A stretch of DNA of 64,000 bases from Longispora albida DSM 44784 (GTDB taxonomy: Bacteria > Actinomycetota > Actinomycetes > Mycobacteriales > Micromonosporaceae), in NCBI RefSeq assembly GCF_000379825.1, contig NZ_KB903815.1:26809-90808 (forward strand), in the 5' to 3' direction. Below the pieces are notes generated by a model. That model did not search any database, was not told where the DNA came from, and was given only the letters and a program-made list of their open reading frames with translations. The translations under genes were made by a program, and so were the position numbers. Shown piece by piece: positions 51,116 through 58,800 of this stretch (position 1 is its first letter; every line of letters begins with the position of its first letter).

Positions 51116-52165
51116 CTACTCCGCCGAGCCCCTGATGATCAGCCTCGTCGGGATCCGTACCTCGCGGGCCGGGAGGGCTGGGTCGGCCAGGCGGGACTCC
51201 AGGAGTTCCATCGCGGCGCGGCCGATGCCCTCGGCGTCCTGGGCCACGACGGTCAGGCCCGGGGTGATGAGGTCGGCGAGTTCGAGGTCGTCGAAGCCGA
51301 CCAGGGCCGGGCGGCTGGGGAGGCTGGGGAGCTGGCGGAGTACCTCGGCTGTGATCCGGTTGTTCGCCGTGATCAGGGCGGTGACCGGGCCGGAGCCGGC
51401 CAGGGCTCCCGGTACCGGGCCGGGGCCCAGGAGTTCGTCGAGGCTGCGCTGGATGCCGCCAGCTGTCGGGGCCGCGAGCCGGATCAGGGCCTCGTCGGTG
51501 ACGATCTCGTTGTCGCGGAGGGCCGCCCGGTACGCCATGACGCGCTCGCGGGCGGTGAAGACCATCTCGTCGTCGCCGAGGTACCCGATGCGCCGGTGCC
51601 CGTGCCGCACCAGGTGGTCGACGGCCGAGCGGACGCCGCCGGCGTTGTCGGACAGCACGCTGTCGGCGAGCAGGTCGTGGGCCGGCCGGTCGATCGCGAC
51701 GACGGGCAGGCCTGCCGCGACCTCGGGGTGCAGGTACTCCTGGCTGTCGGCGATCGGGGCGAGGATCAGGGCGTCGGGGCGGCGGGCGCAGAAGGCGAGG
51801 GCGACCTCGCGTTCGCGGGCCGGGTCCTCGTGCGTCGATCCGATCATGACGACCTGGCCGTCGCGGTGGGCGGCCATCTCGACTGCCCGGCCGATCGCGG
51901 CGAAGAACGGGTCGGCGATGTCGCGGACGACCATCGCGAGGGTGCCGGCCCGGCCGCTGCGGAGCTGCCTGGCGCTCTCGTTGCGGCGGTACCCGAGGGC
52001 GACGATCGACTCCTCGACCCTGGCCAGGGTGCTGGGGCCGACGCCCGGTTCGCCGTTCACCACGCGGGAGACGGTCTTCAGTGCCACGCCGGCGTGGGCG
52101 GCGACGTCCTTCATCGTCGGGCGCCGGGGAGGGAGGGCACCGGAGGACGAAACTGCGGCGGTCAT
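51116..52165 (-). CDS. LacI-family repressor of the N-glycan regulon
   Basis: 349 residues. Helix-turn-helix with hinge at residues 18-75 (TMKDVAAHAGVALKTVSRVVNGE, split). The periplasmic-binding-protein-like sensor domain follows (AMVVRDIADPFFAAIGRAV, DALILAPIADSQ, ALVGFDDLELADLITPGLTVV). The operator AGACAACGTTGTCT lies just upstream of its ATG, so it probably controls itself and the divergent GH5 gene. The same palindrome at 35172, 41276 and 41364 makes it the probable regulator of the whole locus. The inducer is likely a mannose- or GlcNAc-containing sugar. Confidence 0.88.
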   Translation of the reverse strand: MTAAVSSSGALPPRRPTMKDVAAHAGVALKTVSRVVNGEPGVGPSTLARVEESIVALGYRRNESARQLRSGRAGTLAMVVRDIADPFFAAIGRAVEMAAHRDGQVVMIGSTHEDPAREREVALAFCARRPDALILAPIADSQEYLHPEVAAGLPVVAIDRPAHDLLADSVLSDNAGGVRSAVDHLVRHGHRRIGYLGDDEMVFTARERVMAYRAALRDNEIVTDEALIRLAAPTAGGIQRSLDELLGPGPVPGALAGSGPVTALITANNRITAEVLRQLPSLPSRPALVGFDDLELADLITPGLTVVAQDAEGIGRAAMELLESRLADPALPAREVRIPTRLIIRGSAE

Positions 52166-52193
52166 GACTGCTAAGCGTAGTTGACTTTGCCCT

Positions 52194-52207
52194 AGACAAC
52201 GTTGTCT
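52194..52207. promoter_or_regulatory. LacI-type operator between lacI-like and GH5 genes
   Basis: AGACAACGTTGTCT, a perfect 14-base palindrome, midway between divergent starts at 52165 and 52217. TTGACT at 52180-52185 could be the -35 box for the GH5 gene, which would put the operator over the -10 region. Confidence 0.8.
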
Positions 52208-52216
52208 GATCACAGA

Positions 52217-54133
52217 ATGCTGCACAGACCCGCGAAACGGCTGCCCGGCGGCACCTGGCTGGGCGCGAACTACTGGTCGGCTGCCGGTGGCCCGTTCATG
52301 TGGCGGACGTTCGACGAACAGGTCATCCGGCGTGAGCTGGAGGTCCTGGCCGGGCACGGGCTGAACCTGGTCCGCACGTTCTGCTTCTGGCCAGACCTGA
52401 TGCCACGGCCGGACTTCGTGGACCCGGAGGGGCTGGCCGCACAGCTGCGGTTCGTGCGCCTCGCCGCCGGGTACGAAATGAGGGTTGTCCCGACCTTCCT
52501 CGTGGGGCACATGTCCGGAGAGAACTGGGACGTCCCGTGGCGGCAGGGCCGGGACTTCTACACGGACGGCTGGCTGCTCGGGCAACAGGCGCACTACATC
52601 GCCACCGTGACGGCGGCACTCAAGGACGAGCCGAACATCGCCGGCTGGCTGATCTCCAACGAGATGCCCCTGTACGCGGACGAGTTCCGCGCTGGCCCGC
52701 CCCGCCACGCCGACGTGCTCGCCTGGGCGCGGATCTGCACGCAGGCCGTCAGGGCCGGTGGCGGCCACCAGCCGGTCAGTCTCGGTGACGGCGCGTGGGG
52801 CCTGGAGGTCAGCGGCAAGGACAACGGCTACCGGCTCCGCGAGCTCGGCGAGGTCATCGACTTCGCCGGCCCGCACGTGTACCCGATGGGCGACGACGCC
52901 ACCCGCCTCCTCCTCAGGCACGCGTGGGCGTGCGAGCTGGCCCAGACCGGCGAGCTGCCCGTGATCCTGGAGGAGTTCGGGGCCTCGTCGACGTTCAGTT
53001 CCGACGCGCACGTCGCGGACATCTACCGGGTTGTCCTGCACAGTTCGCTGCTGGCCGGGGCGACCGGCTGGGTGGCGTGGAACAACACCGACTTCGACCT
53101 GCCCAGCCAGCGGCCGTACTCGTTCCGCGGCTATGAGCAGGGCTTCGGCCTGACGACTCCCGACTCGGTACCCAAGCCGGCCCTGCGTGAACTCGCGGCC
53201 TTCTCCGAGCTGCTGTCCGCCATCGACTTCGCCAACTGCGAGCGCACGCCCTCCGACGTCGGGCTCCTGATCAGCTCCTATCTGGACGAGGACCTCCCGA
53301 TGACGGTGCAGGAGGATTCGGTACCGGTGGCCGAGTGCGGCTTCCAGTCCTGGATCTCGGCCCGCGCCGCCGACCTGTCCCCGGCCGTCGTCAGGGAGCG
53401 CGACCTGGCGGACAAGGAAGCCAAGCTCTGGCTTGTACCGTGCGCCAAGGCTCTCCAGCTCCCGACGTGGCGTGACCTGCGGGCCAAGGCCGAGGCGGGC
53501 GCCACGGTCTACGTCTCGTACTTCGCGGGCGTCGACATCCACCAGCGCGGCCCGTGGTGGCGGCCGGAGGAGGTCTTCGGCGTGGAGTCCGAGCTGTTCT
53601 ACGGGCTGACCGACCCGGTGGACGACGCGACGTGGACGTTCGAGCGGGACTTCGGGGACATCCCGGCCGGTACCAGGATCACGTTCCCGCTGGGTGGGAC
53701 GGAGCACACCCGCTCGCGGCTGCCCGTCCGGCCGGGAGCCGCCACGGTCATCGCCAGGGACGCCGACGGCTGGCCTGCCCTGCTCGTCACCGAGGCCGGG
53801 GCCGGGCGGCTCGTGCTGTCCACGGTCCCGGTGGAGGCCTTCGCCGCGTACCGGCCGAACGCCAACCCCGACGACGCCACCTGGCGCCTCTACCAGGCCC
53901 TTTCCGTGCTGGCTGGCGTCGAGCGCCCGATCACGGCCGACGACCCGCGGGTCATGGTTGACGCGATCACGCACGCGGACGGCACCCGCTATGGGATCCT
54001 GGTCAACGCAAGTCGTGTACCAGTGACGGCCGTCATGCGAGCGCCTGTGGGGAGCGCCACTCTGAACGGGGAACCTATGGTGGGGGAAGTGACTCTCTCA
54101 TCATGTGACGTCAGAGTGGTCAGGCTCGGATGA
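52217..54133 (+). CDS. GH5-family glycosidase, probable beta-mannosidase (GH5_18-like)
   Basis: 638 residues. TIM-barrel GH5 domain in the first 350: LNLVRTFCFWPD, acid/base Glu149 in WLISNEMPLY and nucleophile Glu253 in ILEEFGAS. A beta-rich C-terminal part follows (about 370-638). No signal peptide, so it is cytoplasmic. GH5_18 enzymes of Streptomyces and Bifidobacterium cleave the Man-beta1,4-GlcNAc left from N-glycan cores, and the setting beside GH38 and GH85 fits this. The start is not certain: ATG 52217 has no good ribosome site, and a TTG at 52202 falls inside the operator. Confidence 0.8.
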   Translation: MLHRPAKRLPGGTWLGANYWSAAGGPFMWRTFDEQVIRRELEVLAGHGLNLVRTFCFWPDLMPRPDFVDPEGLAAQLRFVRLAAGYEMRVVPTFLVGHMSGENWDVPWRQGRDFYTDGWLLGQQAHYIATVTAALKDEPNIAGWLISNEMPLYADEFRAGPPRHADVLAWARICTQAVRAGGGHQPVSLGDGAWGLEVSGKDNGYRLRELGEVIDFAGPHVYPMGDDATRLLLRHAWACELAQTGELPVILEEFGASSTFSSDAHVADIYRVVLHSSLLAGATGWVAWNNTDFDLPSQRPYSFRGYEQGFGLTTPDSVPKPALRELAAFSELLSAIDFANCERTPSDVGLLISSYLDEDLPMTVQEDSVPVAECGFQSWISARAADLSPAVVRERDLADKEAKLWLVPCAKALQLPTWRDLRAKAEAGATVYVSYFAGVDIHQRGPWWRPEEVFGVESELFYGLTDPVDDATWTFERDFGDIPAGTRITFPLGGTEHTRSRLPVRPGAATVIARDADGWPALLVTEAGAGRLVLSTVPVEAFAAYRPNANPDDATWRLYQALSVLAGVERPITADDPRVMVDAITHADGTRYGILVNASRVPVTAVMRAPVGSATLNGEPMVGEVTLSSCDVRVVRLG

Positions 54134-54295
54134 CGTCACGCTTCTCCGGGGGCGGTGTACTCCGGGGTCGAGGGGGACGCCGACCCGGTCTGTGAGGACC
54201 GGGCCGGCAAACTCGTGGAGGCTGGCGGTCGGCGAGGACCGCCGCCTCCCCAAATCCCCATTTCTCTCTCCTTTTCCCACCCGGGTTTTTCCGGC

Positions 54296-54326
54296 TTGAC
54301 CCTCACGTAGCGGCAGGCTGAACCCT
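54296..54326 (+). promoter_or_regulatory. Possible MerR-type promoter of the TipA-like gene
   Basis: TTGACC (54296-54301) runs into an imperfect dyad CCTCACG-TAG-CGGCAGG (54301-54317). MerR regulators bind such a dyad in an over-long spacer and twist the DNA. No good -10 box is seen, so this is tentative. Confidence 0.3.
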
Positions 54327-54354
54327 GGAGTGCGACAGAGAAGGGGGCCAGCCC

Positions 54355-55116
54355 GTGAGCTACGCGGTGGGACAGGTCGCGAAGTTCGCCGGGATCACCG
54401 TGCGGACCTTGCACCACTACGACGAGATCGGCCTGCTCAGTCCGAGCGGGCGCACGTCAGCCGGGTACCGCAGGTATTCCGACGCCGATCTCGGCCGGTT
54501 GCAGCAGATCCTGTTCTACCGCGAGCTCGGGTTCCCCCTCGACGAGATCGCCGTCATCCTCAGCGACCCGGGCATCGACCCGGCCGGGCACCTGCGCCGT
54601 CAGCGAGAGCTGCTGCTGGGCCGGGCCGGCAAGATCCAGGAGATGGTGGCGTCGATCGAACTCGCCTTGGAGGCAGAGCACATGGGTATCAACCTCACGC
54701 CGGAGGAGCGGTTCGAGGTGTTCGGCGACCACGACCCGGACCAGTACGCGGACGAGGTGAAGCAGCGCTGGGGCAACACGGACGCCTACAAGGAATCCGC
54801 GCGCCGGACCAGCAGCTACACCAAGGCCGACTGGGAGGCCATCAAGTCCGAGGGCGAGAGCATCAACTCGCGGCTCGTCCTCGCGATGCGGCAGGGCCTG
54901 CCGGCCGACGATCCGCAGGTCTGCGACCTCGCTGAGGAACACCGCCAGCACATCAGCCGGTGGTACTACGAGTGCGCGTACGAGATCCATCGTGGCCTGG
55001 CGGTGATGTACGTCGAGGACCCCCGGTTCACGACGAACATCGACCAGGCGGGCGAGGGCCTGGCGGTCTACCTCCGGGACGCGATCCTGGCCAACGCCGA
55101 CCGCGCCGGCGAGTAG
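54355..55116 (+). CDS. MerR-family regulator with TipAS domain
   Basis: 253 residues. The MerR helix-turn-helix and wings occupy residues 1-70 (VGQVAKFAGITVRTLHHYDEIGLL, GYRRYSDADLGRLQQI), with a dimerisation helix to about 115. The C-terminal half is a TipAS-like domain (YKESARRTSSYTKADWEAI, then a helical globin-like fold ending in HRGLAVMYVEDPRF). TipAL-type proteins bind thiopeptides and other drugs and activate resistance genes, often including their own. GTG start follows AAGGGGGCC. No effector gene is adjacent in the same direction. Confidence 0.85.
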   Translation: MSYAVGQVAKFAGITVRTLHHYDEIGLLSPSGRTSAGYRRYSDADLGRLQQILFYRELGFPLDEIAVILSDPGIDPAGHLRRQRELLLGRAGKIQEMVASIELALEAEHMGINLTPEERFEVFGDHDPDQYADEVKQRWGNTDAYKESARRTSSYTKADWEAIKSEGESINSRLVLAMRQGLPADDPQVCDLAEEHRQHISRWYYECAYEIHRGLAVMYVEDPRFTTNIDQAGEGLAVYLRDAILANADRAGE

Positions 55117-55130
55117 CGCACAACGGAAGG

Positions 55131-55916
55131 TCACGCGGCTCCGGCGTCCGCGTGGCCTTCCTTCTTTTTCATGGGTACCCCTTTCGCCGGTACGCCGGCG
55201 ACCTCGCGCGCCGGAGCCGGCAGCAGGCTCAGCCACGCCGCGAACAGCCCGCACAGGGTCGCGAGCAGGTGCCCGAGTTCCCAGATGGACCGGGTGACCA
55301 CGAACGGCACCAGCACCCCGGCCACGAGTCCCGCGATCACCAGCCACTGCTTCCAGCCCCGCAGCAGCAGGGCTGCGGCCGCGCACCCGGCGACCATCAT
55401 GTAGCTCACGCCGACGTCGTTGGTGTACCGGAGCAGCTCCGACTCGTGCCCGGCCGCGATCGCGTGCCGCTCGGCGAGCGCGGTCAGCAAGGTACCCGCG
55501 ACGTGCCCGAACAGGCAGACGAAGATGATCCGCGGCGTGCCGTACCTGCGCTCGGCCCACGCCACCACCGTCGCGTACACGAGGATGTAGAGGCCGAGCC
55601 CGTAGCCGCGTTCCGCCACCCAGATCGCGCTCGTCGCCAGCGCCCGGATCGGCTCGTCGCTCAGGTGCGCCAGGTTCGTGCTCTGCATCGTCGTCAGCAC
55701 GTTGATCAGGTGCGGCGGCGCCGAGAACTGGACGAGCGTGGTCGCGGTGAACACGGCGACGTAGGCGAAGGTGGCCGGCGCGAACATCACCCACCGGTGC
55801 AGCCGCCTGGTGTACGGCGAGAGGCGGGCGACGGCCTCGCTCGCTGGCTGCCACACCCGGCCCAGCGCCTTGAGCAGGTACCAGGCGAGCACGAGTCCCA
55901 GGAACACCAGCGCCAT
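55131..55916 (-). CDS. Rhomboid-like membrane protein, probably inactive as protease
   Basis: 261 residues with six to seven membrane helices and a charged tail (KKKEGHADAG). The order GHVAGTLLTAL, DVGVSYMMVAG, ELGHLLATLCGL follows a rhomboid core, but the catalytic GxSG is replaced by GVSYMM, while a His remains in the last core helix. This is the layout of actinobacterial rhomboid-like proteins. The ATG at 55916 gives the best membrane start. Co-directional with the TetR gene 29 bases upstream, so possibly in one transcript. Confidence 0.65.
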   Translation of the reverse strand: MALVFLGLVLAWYLLKALGRVWQPASEAVARLSPYTRRLHRWVMFAPATFAYVAVFTATTLVQFSAPPHLINVLTTMQSTNLAHLSDEPIRALATSAIWVAERGYGLGLYILVYATVVAWAERRYGTPRIIFVCLFGHVAGTLLTALAERHAIAAGHESELLRYTNDVGVSYMMVAGCAAAALLLRGWKQWLVIAGLVAGVLVPFVVTRSIWELGHLLATLCGLFAAWLSLLPAPAREVAGVPAKGVPMKKKEGHADAGAA

Positions 55917-55945
55917 GCCACCCACTATCCCGGGCGGCCCGCCAT

Positions 55946-56599
55946 TCAGTGCCCGGAAACCGGCACGTACTGGTAGTAGGCCAGGAACATGTCGACCCCG
56001 TGCTCGATCAGCCCCGTCGTCAGGTCCGCGCCGAGCGTGACGCCGTACGCGCTGTGGACCAGGTGCGGGTACAGGACGAGGGCGTAGAGCTGGACGATGG
56101 CCAGCTCGACATCGGGCATGACCAGCCGGCCCTCGGCCGCGAGCTGCCCGAACGCCTCGGCCAGCGCCGGGTACGCCCGGCTGGGCCCGTTGCGCTGCCA
56201 TGCGGCCCCGAGGTCCGGGAAGCGGCGTACCTCGTTGACGACCAGGTGCCGGAGGGCGAGCATGCCGGGCTGGGTCATCGCGTCGACCCAGGCCCTGGCC
56301 GTCCACACCAGAGCGTCACGCAGGTCCTCGCGGCTGGCGAGCCGGGCGGCCGTGCCCTCGACGGCCGCTGCCAGCGCGTCTTCCAGCGCCGCCCCGATCA
56401 CCACCTGGAACAGGGCTTCCTTGCTGCCGAAATGGTTGTAGACGGTCACCTTGGACACGCCGGCCTCTGCGGCGATCGTGTCCATCCCGGCCGAGAACCC
56501 GTCGCGGACGAAGGCTTCCCGCGCGGCGCGCACGATGGCCTGCCGCTTCCTGCTGGCCCGGTCGCCGCTGGGCACCCGGGGCATCTCGCTCGGTCCCAT
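55946..56599 (-). CDS. TetR-family transcriptional regulator
   Basis: 217 residues. Typical N-terminal DNA-binding domain (IVRAAREAFVRDGFSAGMDTIAAEAGVSKVTVYNHFGSKEALF, in parts) and a helical ligand domain with the C-terminal tetracyclin-repressor-like fold. GGAGGTACGGC before the ATG at 56599. It may control the rhomboid-like gene downstream. Ligand unknown. Confidence 0.88.
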   Translation of the reverse strand: MGPSEMPRVPSGDRASRKRQAIVRAAREAFVRDGFSAGMDTIAAEAGVSKVTVYNHFGSKEALFQVVIGAALEDALAAAVEGTAARLASREDLRDALVWTARAWVDAMTQPGMLALRHLVVNEVRRFPDLGAAWQRNGPSRAYPALAEAFGQLAAEGRLVMPDVELAIVQLYALVLYPHLVHSAYGVTLGADLTTGLIEHGVDMFLAYYQYVPVSGH

Positions 56600-56663
56600 G
56601 CCGTACCTCCGTCCGGAGGTCAGCCTAACAGCGCCTGAACTGAACAGTTGAGTTCACAGAAAA

Positions 56664-56903
56664 CTACCCCCCGGCGAAGGGCGGCAGCACGTCCACAGTG
56701 GCCCCGGCCGGGAGCGCGGCCGCGTGATCCCGGCAGGACACCTCGTTGACCAGGAAAGACGCGGCTTTCAGTACCCGGGCGAGCTCCTCGCCGTGCTCGG
56801 CGGACAGCGTGGTCACCAGCTCGCCGAGCGTCCCGGCCGCCACCCGCTGCTCCGGCAGGCCAGCCGCCGCGCGGGCACCGGCGAAGTAACGGACTGTCAG
56901 CAT
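56664..56903 (-). CDS. moaD: Molybdopterin synthase sulfur-carrier subunit MoaD
   Basis: 79 residues with a ubiquitin-like fold (MLTVRYFAGARAAAG, VLPPFAGG). The C-terminal Gly-Gly is adenylated and thiocarboxylated, then delivers sulfur to MoaE-bound precursor. Its partner MoaE is encoded 49 kb away in this window at 7678. The gene follows moaA by 25 bases; an ATG nine bases earlier is also possible. Confidence 0.9.
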   Translation of the reverse strand: MLTVRYFAGARAAAGLPEQRVAAGTLGELVTTLSAEHGEELARVLKAASFLVNEVSCRDHAAALPAGATVDVLPPFAGG

Positions 56904-56928
56904 CTCCACCACCAGTACGAGGAAGAAG

Positions 56929-57903
56929 TCAGCCGCCGATGGACGACATCGGGCGGTCGGGCTGGAGGAAGGCCGGGTTGTCGATCCCGTGGCCGGGCAG
57001 CTTGCCCCACATCGCCGTGCGCCACAGGGCGGCCAGCTCGGCGTCGGAGGCCCCGGCCCGCATGGGGGTCCGCAGGTCGCTCTCGCCCCGGGCGAACAGG
57101 CAGTTGCGCACCTGGCCGTCGGCGGTGAGCCGGGTCCGGTCGCAGTCCCCGCAGAACGGCCTGGTCACGCTGGCGATCACGCCGACCCGGGCCGGGCCGC
57201 CGCCGACCAGCCACGTCTCGGCCGGCGCGGAGCCCCGCACCGTACTGAGATCAGGCGTCAGCCCGAAGCCGGACAGCGACTCCAGGATCTCCGTGGCCGT
57301 GACCATGTTGTCCCGGCTCCAGCCGTGCTGGGCGTCCAGCGGCATCTGCTCGATGAACCGCAGCTCGTAGCCGTGGTCCAGCGCGAACTGGAGCAGGGCC
57401 GGCGCCTCGTCCTCGTTCACGCCGCGCATCAGCACGGTGTTGAGCTTGACCGGGGTCAGCCCGGCAGCAGCGGCGGCCTCGATCCCGGCCAGGGTGTCGG
57501 CGAGCCGGTCCCGGTGGGCGAGCGCGACGAACCGGTCGCGGTCGAGCGTGTCCAGCGAGACGTTGACCCGGGCCAGCCCGGCCTCGGCCAGCGGCACGGC
57601 GAGGCGGGACAGCCCGATCGCGTTCGTGGTCAGCGAGGTGTGCACGGGGGTCTGCCGGACGATCTCCACCAGGCCGGGCCGCAGCAGCGGCTCCCCGCCC
57701 GTGTACCGGACCTCGGTCACCCCGAGCAGCCCGGTGGCGATCCCGACCAGCCGGATCACCTCGGCGTCGGTCAGGATCTCGTCCTTCGGCAGCCAGGGCA
57801 GGCCCTCGGGTGGCATGCAGTACGAACAGCGCAGGCTGCACCGGTCTGTGAGTGACACCCGCAGATCGGTGGCGACGCGGCCGTACCGGTCATCCAAGAG
57901 CAT
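56929..57903 (-). CDS. moaA: GTP 3',8-cyclase MoaA
   Basis: 324 residues. Radical-SAM cluster C22-x3-C26-x2-C29 (CSLRCSYC), the TGGEPLLRPG motif, and the second cluster near the C-terminus (FCGDCDRTRLTADGQVRNC). The C-terminal Gly-Gly needed for catalysis is present. MoaA carries out the first step of molybdenum cofactor synthesis, and the next enzyme, MoaC, is encoded at 9741. It is followed by moaD. Confidence 0.95.
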   Translation of the reverse strand: MLLDDRYGRVATDLRVSLTDRCSLRCSYCMPPEGLPWLPKDEILTDAEVIRLVGIATGLLGVTEVRYTGGEPLLRPGLVEIVRQTPVHTSLTTNAIGLSRLAVPLAEAGLARVNVSLDTLDRDRFVALAHRDRLADTLAGIEAAAAAGLTPVKLNTVLMRGVNEDEAPALLQFALDHGYELRFIEQMPLDAQHGWSRDNMVTATEILESLSGFGLTPDLSTVRGSAPAETWLVGGGPARVGVIASVTRPFCGDCDRTRLTADGQVRNCLFARGESDLRTPMRAGASDAELAALWRTAMWGKLPGHGIDNPAFLQPDRPMSSIGG

Positions 57904-57912
57904 GCCCCTACG

Positions 57913-58710
57913 CTAGCTCAACAGCTCCGCTACCCGGTCATGCGCGGGACCCGCCAGTTTGCGCTCCAGCGTGTGCAGCAGGTCGTGGGCGGCGGTCCCC
58001 GGCCAGTCGGCGGGCAGCAACTCGTGCGGGAGGCCCGGGTCGAGGTACGGGAGCCGGCGCCAGGCCGTCAGCGCGCGCACCCAGTCGGCCAGCGCGTTCT
58101 CGCCGGTCACAGCGCTGTAGGCGGCCAGGAACTCCTCGTAGAGCGTGCGCAGCTCCGGCAGGTCCCACCAGGCCTCGATGTCCACGATCCCCGGGGTCTC
58201 GCCGACGAACAGCGTCACGTACTGCGACAGGTCGAGCCGGTCGAGTGTGTCGCGGACGATCGCGTACCGGTGGGCCGGCGCCACCCACACACCCGGGGCG
58301 GCGGTACCGAAACCGAGCCGGGTGAGCTGGGAGCGGAGGGTGTGGCGGCGCTGGCGTTCCGTCTCGGGTACCGAGAAAACGACGAGCACCCACCCGTCAC
58401 TGACCTGACCGCGCCGGGGATGGAAGATCCGCTCGTCGCCCTCGCGGAGCAGGTGCGCGGCAGCCTCGGTGAGGGCGTATCCGGCGGAGCCGTCGTGCCG
58501 GCGGGGTTCGAGCAGGCCACGGCGCTTGAGCCGGGACATCGCCGAGCGGACGGCCGGCTCGTCGACCCCCAGCTCGCCGAGGATGCGGATCAGGGCGGCG
58601 ATGGACATCCAGCCACCGGTCTCGCGGGCGTAGAGCCCGTAGACGGTGACGATCAGCGCGCGGGGGCTCTCGTTCACTGTCTGGCCCAGGGGGTGCCGAG
58701 AACGTGCCAC
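57913..58710 (-). CDS. PaaX-like transcriptional repressor
   Basis: 265 residues. N-terminal winged helix (SIAALIRILGELGVDEPAVRSAMSRLKRRGLL, in parts) and the PaaX middle and C-terminal domains (DGWVLVVFSVPETERQRRHTLRSQL, GFGTAAPGVWVAP). PaaX proteins sense aryl-CoA thioesters, classically phenylacetyl-CoA. It is divergent from the acyl-CoA ligase at 58801 and likely regulates it. Its GTG start is uncertain; another GTG lies at 58677. Confidence 0.85.
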   Translation of the reverse strand: MARSRHPLGQTVNESPRALIVTVYGLYARETGGWMSIAALIRILGELGVDEPAVRSAMSRLKRRGLLEPRRHDGSAGYALTEAAAHLLREGDERIFHPRRGQVSDGWVLVVFSVPETERQRRHTLRSQLTRLGFGTAAPGVWVAPAHRYAIVRDTLDRLDLSQYVTLFVGETPGIVDIEAWWDLPELRTLYEEFLAAYSAVTGENALADWVRALTAWRRLPYLDPGLPHELLPADWPGTAAHDLLHTLERKLAGPAHDRVAELLS

Positions 58711-58800
58711 GGAGCGGAGGAGGGGCTGGGTTCACTCACTCTGACGAGGATATATGTAGCGCCCTCTTGACTCCCGTCACAGGAGCGGAATACTTCGGAT

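Noticed and set aside
54106..54138. Two TGACGTCA palindromes 25 bases apart as an operator pair
   Set aside because: The first lies in the GH5 coding end, and an 8-base palindrome in GC-rich DNA is weak evidence without a linked regulator.
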